Positions 37,441-48,821 are shown, numbered from the stretch's first letter. The stretch is 64,000 nucleotides of DNA from Pyrenula massariospora (GCA_021030905.1 JAGFMI010000010.1:806001-870000), one strand, 5' to 3'. Numbers and translations are program-made. Notes: generated from the letters alone by a model not told the origin.

Positions 37441-37740
37441 TCACCGTACAGTATCCGTAAGGTCCTCTAATATCTGATCAATACCTTCATTAACGCCTTT
37501 CAACACAGCATGCTTCGAATTAGAGCTGAGATCCACAAGACAAAGACATGGAATCTTAAAGGCAGCCGCAATAGAAAGTCTCACCGGGCCAGACAGTATT
37601 GCTTCGTTGTTTACGAACATTTTCCCGACGTTTCTACTGCTTCGAAACGACCGTTGGATCCACCTGCGCGGATACTTGGATACCAAGGGGGTGAATTCGA
37701 AGTCCGGCCTACCTGTGCCTATACTTTGGATGTTAGAAAG
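37441..37740 (-). pseudogene. Possible remnant of an unidentified gene
   Basis: A minus frame reads SNIQSIGTGRPDFEFTP and then runs to a stop at 37441-37443 through SIAAAFKIPCLCLVDL. The composition is protein-like but there is no start, and upstream codons meet a stop near 37745. SIGTGRP recalls the SIGTG block of patatin-like lipases, a weak link. It could equally be the last exon of a spliced gene that I failed to trace. Confidence 0.25.
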
Positions 37741-38209
37741 TGTGGCTTATCCAATATCTACAGGCAGGCGCCAGTGCTAACAACCAGATACATGATAACC
37801 CTCATACAACTTGCTAATACCTAGCAGCAGACTTCTTAAACTCCGAACTACCTGTGTCTGTGTTTGTGAAGCGAAGGCACAGACCTCGATTTCACCCCCT
37901 AATACTTGTCTAGCGTTTTTGAACATGCTCGAAGCCCAGGCACTTACTTTTCATCTTGAACCGCTCGGCGTTTGAATACTCGGATAACGTACTACTATTG
38001 TCTTTGATCCTGCTTCACCGTTCTAGGTCTCTCTCAGCCTCCGATAGCGTACCGCGCTTGGCAATTTTCAGAACTGGTGTCCGTGTTAGCGGAGCGCGGG
38101 GCCTTGGCGTTTACTTTGTATAGCCAGATCGTATCCTACGTATTCGCCAAGCGCATACCGGGGCTTCTTTTTCCTTGTGGTCCTGAAAAGTTATCAATAA
38201 TTGTGAAGG

Positions 38210-38217
38210 TATAAATA
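38210..38217 (+). promoter_or_regulatory. TATA-like box of the secreted PG-binding gene
   Basis: TATAAATA 63 bases before the chosen ATG, a normal distance for a fungal core promoter. Confidence 0.5.
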
Positions 38218-38272
38218 TGGTGAAGATCCATGGGCAATGCTGCGCGACGTGTCATTCAAGATTATCTGCAAG

Positions 38273-38767
38273 ATGCACACCATGCAGCTATCTATCATCC
38301 CTCTCCTAATGGCCCTCTTCGCCGTTTTCCTACCTTTGGTATCTTCATCAGCCATCGGCTCCCGCTCTGCGCCAAGCTATTGTAACACCTATGTGAGGGA
38401 AGACCGATACTGGACCTATAACGACGGCAAAATCTACACGTTCCGTATCGATATTCCGGCCTACAAATACTCATCTGGATCTCTTACTAAAGACTGCCTG
38501 ATGAACAACGGCGCCAAAGGCGACGGCGTGAAGAAATTGCAGTATAGCATCAATAACTGCTATACCCAAGTTCCGGTGAAGGACAGGCTGAAGGAGGACG
38601 GAAGTTACGGCGACCTGACAAAGGCAGCAGTGAAGAAGGTTCAGGCGTATATTGGGGCAGACGCCGATGGAATTTATGGAGAGCAGACGTATAGTCTGAT
38701 GAAATTCTTCGGCACGCCGGTTAATTTCCCCGTCGCGGAATGTGTGCAGGGTGGGGTTTCCACGTGA
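38273..38767 (+). CDS. Small secreted protein with peptidoglycan-binding-like domain
   Basis: Single exon, 164 residues from the ATG at 38273. An ATG at 38237 is in frame, but the later start puts the signal peptide (MQLSIIPLLMALFAVFLPLV) near the N-terminus. The mature part begins near SAIGSRSAPSYC. Residues about 80-150 have DGVKKLQYSINNCY, DGSYGDLTKAAVKKVQAYIG and DADGIYGEQTYSLMKFF, the pattern of a PG_binding_1 fold: a helical repeat with D/G-x-Y-G before T. In bacteria this fold binds cell-wall peptidoglycan. Scattered fungal secreted proteins carry it. It may contact bacterial walls or chitin-linked material; this is inference. Few Cys, no catalytic domain. Confidence 0.75.
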   Translation: MHTMQLSIIPLLMALFAVFLPLVSSSAIGSRSAPSYCNTYVREDRYWTYNDGKIYTFRIDIPAYKYSSGSLTKDCLMNNGAKGDGVKKLQYSINNCYTQVPVKDRLKEDGSYGDLTKAAVKKVQAYIGADADGIYGEQTYSLMKFFGTPVNFPVAECVQGGVST

Positions 38768-39207
38768 GAAGTATTTGACTACAGAGGGACGCTGTAGATT
38801 GGCAATGGAGACTTGGCTCATCTTCCTACTAGGATCATTATGATCGGTTGTGGTCGACGACAGGGGGATCCTTACATAGGTACAACAATGTTCGTATCCT
38901 GTTGGGGAGTTTACCAGGTTCGAATAGATGGAGAGGAGGGATGAAATGTGCACATTTTTCTAAATTGAAGGTCTCATTTCAAAAACTTGCAGATAGTTCG
39001 AACACTTCGATTAAAGTTTTCCCGAGAACAGCGTCTTAACTTGAGGTTTCTCCTAAGAAGATAAGATTCCCTCTTGCATCTTCCTAGCATCACGTGCCGC
39101 CAAGATTTCGTGCTTCATCGCTCTGTCCGGGCATCCTCGCCTGGACAAATATTTCCATCTCAAGGCCACAGGTGAACGTTTCAATGCCCAATGAAATAGA
39201 TGCGCAT
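38768..39207. other. Intergenic, no gene recognised
   Basis: 440 bases between the PG-binding gene and the SPOUT gene. I see nothing specific. Confidence 0.5.
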
Positions 39208-40534
39208 ATGAAAAAGATTCGCGATGGCAAAAGTATGTATCATTCTATGTTTCCATGTATGGATATAGTAATAAAGACGTCCAGAAACGTAAATTCTCGG
39301 GGGATCCTTCAGTTGGCGACACTCAGACCCAGTACGAAAACACTTCAAAGCCTTCCGCAACTTTTCAAGCGACCGGACCCCATCTCTCAACCCTCAGTAT
39401 AGCTCTTCCAGGAAGCATTATCGCAAAGTACGTTTTGAGGTGCTTTCGCAGACTCGCAGTATTGTGCTAGTGCCTTCAGCCTACTCGCAAATTCTTATAA
39501 TTCCTATTTTGCCTGTGCTGCGCTTTTATTCTTCGTCTTCCCGAGTAGTATATTATTTCCTTTAGGTGTTTCTGTGTCTCGATGTCTATGACTGTGTCGA
39601 CCTTGCAGTCCTTCATCTACCGTACTAATTGGCCCCTAACAGCGCCAAATCCCTTGAACAAAAGACTTATCTTGCTGGCACCGTAGCTCGTGCTCTAGCG
39701 GTTTTCTGCGTCGATGAACTCGTCATATTCCATGACGCATCCTACCCTCCACGCACCACTCCTGCCGATGTGAAGCATCTTACGGCTACCTCAGACCCTA
39801 ACCACTTCTTTGCGCACCTCCTCTCCTTCCTCGAGACACCGCCACCTCTCCGCAAGCTCCTGTTTCCTATTCACCCTAATCTCGAAAAGGCCGGCACACT
39901 TCCTAGCCTTGACATGCCGCATCATACGCGACGAGATGAGAAATCCATGTACCGGGAAGGTGTCGTCGTTAACGAGCCATCGTCCAACCTCAAGGAGTCC
40001 ACTACGAATGGACACAAAGGTGCTTCGGGGTCATACATTGACATCGGTCTTTCTACTCCACAATTCCTCCCGGATATCGACATTCCTAAAGGCCAGCGTG
40101 TGACCGTCCGGATGGATTCCCCATCAGTTCCCGTCCCGCCCACCGAACCGCGCCAGAAACATGGCCTCTACTGGGGCTACACGATCCGAGCTGCTCCATC
40201 TCTCTCAGGCGTATTCACTGAATGCCCCTACTCCTCCGGCTACACACTGTCCATCGGAACCTCAGAGCGTGGAACTCCCCTCAGCGACCTCAAAACCCCG
40301 CCCGAGACACCTCCAGATCACGCGCTGATTGTGCTTGGCGGGGTGGCGGGCCTTGAAGCAGCGGCAGAGGCGGATCCACAGCTGGGAGAAAAGGGTATTG
40401 GGAGAGCGAACGTGAACGAGCTGTTTGATGAGTGGGTGAATGTTGTCCCTGGACAGGGGAGTCGGACGATCAGGACGGAGGAGGCGGTTTGGTGCTCTCT
40501 GATGGCGCTGAGAAGTTGGTTTGGAGGTGGATAA
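39208..40534 (+). CDS. SPOUT1-like RNA methyltransferase (C9orf114 type)
   Basis: Likely a knotted SPOUT methyltransferase on rRNA or tRNA. Exons 39208-39232, 39277-39427 and 39643-40534 give 355 residues. The join IALPGSIIA-NAKSLEQKTYLAGTVARAL over a 215-base intron is clear and family-typical, followed by AVFCVDELVIFHD and FLETPPPLRKLLFP. The C-terminal knot has HALIVLGGVAG and VPGQGSRTIRTEEAV. The first 25-base exon (MKKIRDGK) with a GTATGT donor is my best start; without it, an ATG at 39255 stays in frame and gives a slightly different N-terminus (MYGYSNKD). Basic N-terminus KRKFSG fits either. Confidence 0.85.
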
Positions 40535-41139
40535 GTCGGTGATTTGGGATATACGTAAAGGTTGAGAAACGCATTGCCATACCGCGATGACTTCCTATCA
40601 AGTGCAATTGTGAATAAATTTCTACACCAGCCAGTCTAATTGCCGTTGAATACGCCTACCCGAAGCTGCATAGGAAGAAATCTAGTAAGCAGATGCATGT
40701 GTTTGTTTGAAGTGCCAGAAGACAATTGAAGAGGGTATCTTGATCATCTGAGTAGATCATCCAAAACTCCGAGCCGATTTTTCCATATCCAGTCCTCGGC
40801 AAATTACACTCTCTACCCTTTACGGCGTCGACTAAGAAGAAAAGCGGAGCCTGCAACGGACGGCAGATCCTACGCACAGCAGTACAAGTTTGCTTGGCTG
40901 GTTTAATACTCTTCTCTGTTTTAAAATGGTTTGTAGTAGTATCGAATCTTGTGATTTCGCTTTTTCAAGGTTTAATTTACTCTTTTATCGTTTCTAAAGA
41001 CGCGTCTCGATCCTGAACTTTATCAGCCCTCGCAGACTTCCAGGTCAAAATCTTATAAATTCATCTCAGATCTTCATACCTCCCATTCTACAATTATCAC
41101 TCCCTCCCCAAACCCCAGGCTCCAACATCCCCCCAAAGG
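40535..41139. other. Spacer and promoter of the F-box-like gene
   Basis: 605 bases; a TTATAAAT stretch near 41053-41060 is about 80 bases before the next ATG. Otherwise nothing. Confidence 0.45.
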
Positions 41140-42018
41140 ATGTCCCCAACCCTGCTCACCCTCCCCATCGAACTCCTCCTCAAAATCCTCGACCTCGTCC
41201 TCACCACCCCAACCCCACCTCCGACCCACCCAAACACCACCACAATCCCCCTCTCCACCCCCCTCGCCACCCCCCTCCTCCTCGCCCACCCCCGCCTCCG
41301 CGGCCTAACAACCTCCCTCCTCTCCCACTCCCCCCTCGTCTACACCCTCGACGCCATGCTCGCCACCCCCGGCGACGCCCTCCTCCCGACCTGGACGCTC
41401 GTCCCCCGCCCGCCCTTCCTCTCGGGCTTGGATCGGTTCCCGCACGTCGATGTTTTGCGGGCCACGGTGCGCGTGTTTGCGCGGCCGGTTACGGCGGGCG
41501 GGGAGTTGGGGGCGGCGTTTTGCGGGGCGTTGGAGAGGATTTTAAGGGGTGGGCCGGTGGCGCTGAGGGGGCAGGGGGTGGGGAAGGGGGGAAGGGATAG
41601 GGGGGTGAGTGTTGGGGTGGTGGAAGTGGATGTGCGGGGGCCGACGGGGGAGGAGGTTGAGGCGTATGAGAAGGATCCCGGGGGGTTGGTGAGAGAAGAG
41701 GAGGGGTGGCCGTATGGGCGGAGGGATGAAGATGGGTTTGAGGGTGGAGATGCGGAGAAGTTGTTTTGTTTTCTTGTGGAGATGATTGGGAAAGTGGTGG
41801 GGACGGGCGAGACGGTGGCGGAGTTTCGGGGGTTGTGGTTTGAGAGGATTGGGGTGATGAGGTTGACGCTGGAGGGGGGGGAGAGGAGGAAGGAGTGGGA
41901 TTTGGGGGTGCAGTTGAAAGAGTTGGTGAGGGAGTTTAGGCCGGTGAGGGGAGGGGACTGGGAGAAGCAGGTAGAGAGGATAGAGAGGAAGAGAAAAGAG
42001 AGGAAGTTGGATGGCTGA
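41140..42018 (+). CDS. F-box-like protein of unknown target
   Basis: Single exon, 292 residues. The N-terminus MSPTLLTLPIELLLKILDLVL has the L-P-x-E-(I/L)-L pattern of an F-box, which would bind Skp1 in an SCF ubiquitin ligase. After it come a Thr/Pro-rich part, a region with LLLAHPRLRGLTTSLLSHSP, then an acidic and basic C-terminus (RIERKRKERK). The coding strand switches from extremely C/T-rich (41140-41400) to extremely G-rich (41460-42010), unlike any neighbour. The opposite strand also stays open for long stretches because of this skew; I keep the plus strand because it alone gives a recognisable domain at its start. Confidence 0.62.
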   Translation: MSPTLLTLPIELLLKILDLVLTTPTPPPTHPNTTTIPLSTPLATPLLLAHPRLRGLTTSLLSHSPLVYTLDAMLATPGDALLPTWTLVPRPPFLSGLDRFPHVDVLRATVRVFARPVTAGGELGAAFCGALERILRGGPVALRGQGVGKGGRDRGVSVGVVEVDVRGPTGEEVEAYEKDPGGLVREEEGWPYGRRDEDGFEGGDAEKLFCFLVEMIGKVVGTGETVAEFRGLWFERIGVMRLTLEGGERRKEWDLGVQLKELVREFRPVRGGDWEKQVERIERKRKERKLDG

Positions 42019-42403
42019 GGTTGGCTTTTTTGGACATGACAAATCGATTGATCACAATCATGCAATAGGAATAAGAGATGTGAGGCCGTGATCGCGTGTT
42101 TCATTGGATCTAGTATACATAATCTGCTATTCAGTGTTTTCGGCTTCCTTATCCATGAACCTCTTCCTTAAAAACCATCTCTTTCCCTATGGGTATTTTC
42201 TGCTTGCGCTCCTGGAATTCATCGCCTTAATCAAACAAATTTATCCACATCCTGAAGCAGTATTCCGCGGTCGAAGCTCCAAGTCCATCTTAAGCGTCCT
42301 TTTCCTGCCTAATTCCAACCAAAGACAAATCCTCTGGGGGGGGGGTGTGCCAGAGCAATCATTGAGCCATGCAGCTACCCAGTAAAGCGGCCAAGGTTTC
42401 CAA
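42019..42403. other. Convergent spacer with poly-G run
   Basis: 385 bases between two 3' ends. A run of ten G occurs near 42337-42346. I see nothing else. Confidence 0.5.
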
Positions 42404-43975
42404 TCACTTCGGTGTAGAGTTGCCCTGCATACCTTCTCCGACCCTCCTCGCAACGGACTCCCACATCGGACTGGTCACGGCGGCCAACCCAGCACTCCCA
42501 TTGCTCGTCGTTCCCGTCCTTGGCGATGGACTCGGCCACATGCGAAACTCATCTCCGCCCCCATTCCTGGCCGGCTTCTGCACCAGTATGCCCAGGCCGA
42601 CACTCCTCTTCCTTGCGCCTCGATTGGCGCTGCTGACATCGACGGCCTTTGCTTTCTGCACCTTTGCTTTCTCCGCGACATTCGTCTCCTTCAGGCGCCA
42701 GATCCATTCACGCTCCTGCTGGAGTTGTTGTGCCGTCCGCGGGCTGACAGGAGACTTTGGGTTGGAAGTAGTCACCGATGCAGATGAGACGGGAGAGGGA
42801 AGATTGAAGGCAGGGCTGTCCATGCCGATGCTACCTTGACGTTTGGTGCTGGTGCTATCCAGGGAGGTGCGCGGAAGACTTGGGGTACCAGGTTCAATGC
42901 TTGGGCGACGAGGTTGTGGTGCTGAGCGGATCTGTGTGACTGGGGAGACGGGACTGTAATTTGAAGGAGCGTGTTGGAAGTTTGTAGAACAAGGTGATAC
43001 TAGGGGAGATGGAGCTAGGGCATTATGGGTGGGGGAGACAGGGTCATCGTAATGCTTGGCAGCGTTAAGATCGGTGGTGTGTTGAGGAGGTAGAGCTTGA
43101 TCGGGGAAGTCAACATGGTAGGCTGACGAGGGGGTCACCGTTCGTGATGTAGAGTAGTCGATCACAGAGTAGGAAGGAGGATCAAAATCGAAATCATCTT
43201 GCGGAAGATAGGAAGCAGCGGCAGAAAGGGCTGTAGCAGTGCCGCCTCGAGGATGTGGAGTCTTAGGAAGGTGATTTTGTTTTGGAGAGATTGGAACGTA
43301 GAAACGGACACGTTGGATCAGTTTATTTTCCAATTCTTGCAAATGATTCATCTGTGGTTTCTCGGCTGCGAGTGCGTCCCGGCCGCTGTCGAGACTGCCT
43401 CGCCGTGAAGATGAGGCAGAAGTCCTAGCACTTCCAATCTTTGGAGATCGCGCCCACCAAGCAGTGATATTATTACTTGCTTTGGAGGCAGTAGACGCAG
43501 ATCTAGAGCGGCTGTGCTTTGGTGGTGATGTTGGAGCCGAAGAGGCTGGCGTAAAACCATCGGACCATGTTGATGAAACGGAAGAGCCTGCCTCGGTATA
43601 CTCGGAAGAAAGAGAGCTCTGTCTGATCTGGGAGGCTCGAGATCGCTCTTCCTCAATGGTATCTAAGCGACGCGGCCGCGGGCGCTGTGGGCGAGACTTC
43701 TTGGGAGATTTTGGGACTGCACAGCTTTTCAACGGGTGAGGATGCGATGACTTTTTCACGGCTGGCTTTGCGTTTTCCTGGAATTCCCAAGCGTACCGGG
43801 GAGGGCTTTTGTACCCTGCGACAGGGTCGACGTGTTCCAATTGCTTCCGAAGCTTGTTTGGCATCTTCACAAGGTCCGGTGAGGACGACGAGAACGGGTT
43901 GGGTGCCAAAGGTGAATAGTGTTTATTATAAATTAAAACTTTTTGGTCACGGCCCAGAAGCCCCGCAACGGACAT
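42404..43975 (-). CDS. Disordered Ser/Pro-rich protein, unknown function
   Basis: Single exon, 523 residues from ATG at 43975. Most of the chain is low complexity: basic KSPKKSRPQRPRPRRLDTIE, many SP/TP sites, and Ala/Ser runs. Two patches look conserved: LRKQLEHVDPVAGYKSPPRYAWEF near residues 41-66, and EWIWRLKETNVAEKAKVQ near the C-terminus. Many SP sites suggest phosphorylation by cyclin-dependent or MAP kinases; this is inference. No known domain recognised. An alternative start is the Met at about residue 38 (MPNKLRKQ). Confidence 0.7.
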   Translation of the reverse strand: MSVAGLLGRDQKVLIYNKHYSPLAPNPFSSSSPDLVKMPNKLRKQLEHVDPVAGYKSPPRYAWEFQENAKPAVKKSSHPHPLKSCAVPKSPKKSRPQRPRPRRLDTIEEERSRASQIRQSSLSSEYTEAGSSVSSTWSDGFTPASSAPTSPPKHSRSRSASTASKASNNITAWWARSPKIGSARTSASSSRRGSLDSGRDALAAEKPQMNHLQELENKLIQRVRFYVPISPKQNHLPKTPHPRGGTATALSAAASYLPQDDFDFDPPSYSVIDYSTSRTVTPSSAYHVDFPDQALPPQHTTDLNAAKHYDDPVSPTHNALAPSPLVSPCSTNFQHAPSNYSPVSPVTQIRSAPQPRRPSIEPGTPSLPRTSLDSTSTKRQGSIGMDSPAFNLPSPVSSASVTTSNPKSPVSPRTAQQLQQEREWIWRLKETNVAEKAKVQKAKAVDVSSANRGARKRSVGLGILVQKPARNGGGDEFRMWPSPSPRTGTTSNGSAGLAAVTSPMWESVARRVGEGMQGNSTPK

Positions 43976-46900
43976 GTCAACCTGATGTGAGAGAGAAGGG
44001 ACAAATTTTCGACGTTATCAACGGAGATTAAAGTCCTGCTTTCCTGCCCAGCACGGAAGCTAATCGCGAAAAGAAGAGGGTTGTTGGACAACCGTAAGAA
44101 ACCAGAATGCGAAAAAGGATAGACGGACCTCTTGGTGAGGAGGCTGTGAAAAGAGACGAACACTTCAGCAGAGAGAAAGGTGATGAAATCTGGAAATCGG
44201 GGATTGCATAGGTCTTCATTATGAATGGAAGTTCAATAAGTCATGGTGTTGGTCTCATAGCAACAGAGACACCAAGTTGGCTGTGGGGCTTTGAGAACAA
44301 CATGCAGAAGCTTTTACGCCAACGCATCCGTTTCCATCGTCGCTCAAAATGGTCAGCCGTGGGGCAGAATGTCAAACTATGAATGAACGCAATTGGGTTC
44401 CTGACTTAATTAGCTACTCGGTGAGCCTCTTCAAGAGTAACTGCTGACTGCTACGCCTTGTGCAGCCTGGGGCGATATCAACAGCGCTGCGAAATAACGT
44501 GAAATTCGTCGGAGCAAGACCCGTTGAAGGTGCACAAGGTGTTGATCGACATCAAATGCGTCATTGCTGGTAGATCTTGCCATTTCCTAAAAGCCTTGCA
44601 TTACTTGCTCGTGGACGTGATTCAATGAGATGTCTGCAAAGATGAACCGTGTCGTTGCGTTCGGCCCCCAGTTCTTCACGGACGAGGCTGAGCAGAATCG
44701 GTGATTGCTACCGAAGGGCGGTGCGCGTTGGCTTCGGTTGGACTAGGAAATCCAGACATGTTTAGAACCCAACCGAGCGGTGAAACAGGACTCTACTTCA
44801 TTGAGCGAGGATTTGTGAAATGTGAAAAGAACCGCTCGTCCCCAAGTCAGAGATCGAGATCTGGAACTTGGAAGAAGAAAAATTCACGGATCCTAATGGT
44901 CTCGGCAGAGCTTCCCAAAATAGCTGCGGCTCGACGAGTTCCAAAGTGGCAGGTCGAGTCGAGCAGTGAACTGCATTCTTCAAAGAGCCTACTGGTACGA
45001 CCTCCATTAACTAAGTGCACAACCAAAATCGGACGTATCCAGAGTCCTATTCGAGTTCCCTTAGCCCTCCTGTACTTCTACTTGTACGCTATCCGTGGCT
45101 ATGAAGAAGGCTGTGGCGTACGGCTATGATCCGATCTCATAAGCTTAGGCTCGGTGTCTTGGGTTCATGGTATAATGTTCAGGCGTCAACTATATTGAGA
45201 GCTCTATGAGAGGCAGCAGCAGCCCTCAGATCTCTTGAGGGACACGTCCGGAGGCGAGGCTCTGTTGACGCATATTGGCCCTTGGATCTGAAAGAAGCCG
45301 ACGTTGGCCCCCAAAATAGTTACTGCCAAAATGGCTCTCCTTGTCTCTTTGGTGCGTCATACTAACCGAAGGTTCGGGAATGGTTGGCCGGCTCTACGTA
45401 TGATGTGCATATAGTTTGATGTCTAGGCAACGAGTCGCGGTCAGGATGTGCAACGCCGAGTGTATCCTCTCGTGCGACTGATTTGAGTCACGGATCCGAT
45501 GACTGACCTTGGTTAACGCTGAGTCACAAGAACATGATGCGGATGCTTTGAGATGCCTCACTTGATCGACGAGTCGAAAAGGCTGGTCCTGAACCGCCTA
45601 TACAGAGCCACAGGCCAACAGGCTCCGGCCGCTTTGCGTCTGTCCACGTTGTATCCAACAGCCCTCGGGTTCTTTCCAGGACCAGGCTACCGGATCACAG
45701 ATAATGGTTACCATCGTTGATTCTTCGGGAAAATTTCCAGCACGGACATAGTGTATTTTCGTTGCGAGATGATAAAATGCCGCAAATCCAAGTATAAAGG
45801 CCCCAGATATCTTCCGAGCCTAAGACATAATAGCCAATGGAAAGCAAATAGGTGGAAGTGTACGGTGCAGTGGGCAAGAGGCAGCGAAAAGAATGGGTCT
45901 CCATGTTCTTATTTCTGCACCTTGGCTATATTATTTGCCTTTAGAGTTCTTTCCGTAAAGGCTAGAGAGAGGAAGGACTTGCTAGGGTAGAGCGTGCAAC
46001 GATTAAAAGAACGACTGAATAGCGTCTCGAATTTCACAAAAGGAATTCAACAGCTTGCCCTCGATCTCTCCAATATAACAAACGGCGGGATGGCCCGTTG
46101 AGTAGGGTATGCTCCTGTGCCTTGGAGGTCTGCTCCGGACGAGTTCGCCATTCAGACCGCTCTTAGATAACGACCCGCGACCTTCTGCCAAGAGCTGTGA
46201 TGGTTCATGTTGACTTTCCACTTCCAGGCTGGCATGGCGTCATGGCAGCGGTTTTCTACCGGTGAGACCGCAGCTTGAGAAGGGCTACAATTGCATTGAG
46301 AAGCCAATTAAAAGCGTTTCTGCAAGACTGGCGTCGTTGAGGTGGAGAAAATGGGAAGACCGCGAATTAGGTGGATGCACACAGATAAATGGGTGGTTGA
46401 CGCGGCTCATTAGAGCTGCCGATCTCCGAATTCAAGCCTCTGACAAGGCTAGTAAGATTCAGTCTTGGGCGGTAGGCACGATCGATTTCCGAGCATGACT
46501 GTGGTATGCTTCAGGTGGGCAATGATACAGCTGATATTGGGAGGCGCCAAAAAGCGCCAAGCATTCCGCAGACCGGACGGCAGAAACTACCACCAACAAT
46601 TGTTTCCAAAAAGTTTGACATGACAATAATGTTCCAATTAGTTGACATGAATCGAATTAATGCTTCGAAGAAGCCATCTACCACTATATACAAGAAACAT
46701 GCTACCACATAGTAGCAAGCTCCACCCCAGCCCTAATAAAGAACAACATGTGCGGTCACATTCCATCAATCAGTTCTTCCAGCTCGGATTATATGATCAT
46801 AACCACTCTTGGAATTGACCCGGCGCGCGCACATGATGGGAGAATGTCAAATCGATACAGGAAATGGTGGACTTGAGTATCCAGATAAATGTCTAGGTTC

Positions 46901-47034
46901 CAACGCCGTGAATGCCCTTTTGGATAGCATACGCACATCAAGCCGGCTCGGTGATGCTTCGTCATCAGCTCACACATGCCTTGTCCCTCGAATGATTGCT
47001 TGCCAGCGAGGAATCCAAGGTAATAGGAGTCCGT
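43976..47034. other. 3.1 kb gene-poor stretch
   Basis: The longest stretch without a convincing gene. Frames at 44701-45129, 46262-46498 and 46809-47114 have no recognisable motif and unlikely composition, and I could not splice them into a protein. Base composition looks like the rest of the window, so it is not an obvious AT-rich mutated repeat block. No terminal repeats seen. Confidence 0.45.
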
Positions 47035-47575
47035 CTATGCAAGTACCATGGCAGCCGCCGCGGCGAAACCTGCGAGGGCCATTGAGGCGGATGTCATGGC
47101 ACCTGCACCGGTGAAAGGAGAGATCGATGGGGAGATTGGCCCAGAGCCAGTACCGACACCAGATCCACTGGAAAAATTGTTAGCTATGTTCAAGTTTACC
47201 CAAGCGCAGTGCATACCTTGCGGATGGTGCAGCGGAGCCAGAGCCAATGGGGGCGGGGATGCTCTTGCTGCTGGTCGGTGCGAGGGTGACAGTGGAGTAG
47301 CTGACAGTTGGCACGCAGGTGCTGATGGTGATGACGCTGATACTGGCACCGCCAACCGGGGCACCACCGACGGGAGCAGCAGGAGAGCTAGAGTTGGCGG
47401 ATTGGATGGGCGCAGCCGAGGGAACGAGGGTAGGCACAGTGCTGGCACCCGTGCTGCCAGGGCAGCTCGAAACCGATGAACCACACTGAGTCACTACGAT
47501 ATCGACAGTTGAGGTGAGGGTGGACTGTGCAAGGGCAGAGCCTGCTAGGGTGAGGACAGCGAAGAAGGCACGCAT
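47035..47575 (-). CDS. Small secreted GPI-anchored protein
   Basis: Two exons, 47575-47217 and 47167-47035, joined over a 49-base intron with a GTATGC donor, code 163 residues. Signal peptide MRAFFAVLTLAGSALA, then a short part with two or three Cys (VVTQCGSSVSSCPG, STCVPTVSY), a Ser/Thr/Ala/Pro/Gly-rich part fit for O-glycosylation, and a C-terminus ending in SMALAGFAAAAAMVLA, a GPI-attachment tail. It is a likely cell-wall or membrane surface protein. Family unknown to me. Without the intron the first frame would lack the hydrophobic tail, which supports the splice. Confidence 0.8.
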
Positions 47576-48821
47576 CTTGACGGTGGTGATGGAGGTGAAG
47601 TTGTAAAATTAGGAGATTTGGAGCGGGAAGAACGAAAGTCGAAGTTGGTTGAGCGAGTGAGCGGACTGAGTTGATGAACTCGAAAAGAGCGTCGTGACCG
47701 AAGTCAAGTGTTTGGTGGCAGGTTTGCTGACTGAAGTGAAGGACAGAAAAGAGTGTGGGATGGTGGTGGACGTGAGGAGTTTTGAGGGCCCGGGGGGGAA
47801 ATTGGCAGGCGGATGGTGGGTGAGGATCGACGAAGACACACCACCGAATCAGGCATAGAGGCTCGCCCGCCTTCATCTCGAAAAATTTCCTTACAGGCTG
47901 CCGCTAATGCAGGAACGCTCCAATCGGTGCCGCAGCCCCCAAGCCAACGTCCTCTAGGCGCGCCCTCCTCCTATATCTCACACACCCCGCCCATCGTCCG
48001 GCACAGGGGTCTCTCCCCGGTGGCGAGCCTATAACGCACGTCGCCTCGTCCACCGCTTCAGCCCTCTGCCAGCGGGAGAGACGCCAGTGACGACAGAGCG
48101 TTCAAAAGTAGCGACTATCATGACCGAATACAGGTACGCAGCCGCCAGATGTTTCAATCGACTTTTCCATTCCCTTCTGTTCTTGGCCGGTGGAGAGGCT
48201 GACCAAGCCCGCCTTTTCGTAGTCAGGGGCAGGATGGCAAAAGTCCAATACAACAACACGATCTCTAATTGTAATATAAGCAGAGATTATTGGGTTTCAC
48301 TCATCTCGAGTGCCAAGACTCGTGTTTATTGCTGCAGTGTCCCCCGGAAAATCATGGCTGAAGCTCCGGCAAAGATGCGACGACAACAGCTCCACGCCAT
48401 CGCACCTCAATCTATCGGTGCTCCAACTACGAAATTGAACGCTGTCTAGGGTCGAACAACAATCTCAGACGAGCTACTCTCTCTAAACGCCCAAGTCTGG
48501 TTCCAACCCCTCGCCTGACAAAGCTGTCATCGATGAAGAGGCTGGCTCCACATGGAGCGTCATCTGAGTTCTCCACGTTGCAATTATCACTTCGACCGCC
48601 GCACACCGTTGCTGACAGGTACACGTTCACCTTCACCATAAGAACTAGGAGATAGACATCGTATTCGTAGCAATAGTCCAAAACAAAAATACAACATCGT
48701 CAATAAGTATAGTCATGATGGATGTCCGTTCTATACGTTCCTAATCCCTTCCTAGTCATTGGCAGTCATTTTTTGAAGCCGACCAAGATCTAGTCAGTCT
48801 CTGTACCTACTCCCAATAATT
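47576..48821. other. Intergenic, no gene recognised
   Basis: 1.25 kb upstream of the GPI gene and downstream of Sea4. Frames at 48087-48449 and 48427-48681 show nothing. Confidence 0.45.

Larger units (their letters stand above)
37342..38272. other. Spacer with a possible gene remnant and one promoter
   Basis: 0.9 kb after the NLR-like gene. Holds the minus-strand remnant listed below and the TATA-like box of the next gene. Confidence 0.4.

Noticed and set aside
41340-42104. Minus-strand frame of 254 codons
   Set aside because: Open because of extreme base skew; Pro/Ser/Thr-only composition and no domain.
44701-45129. Plus-strand frame of 142 codons
   Set aside because: Composition unlike protein, no domain, no splice partner.
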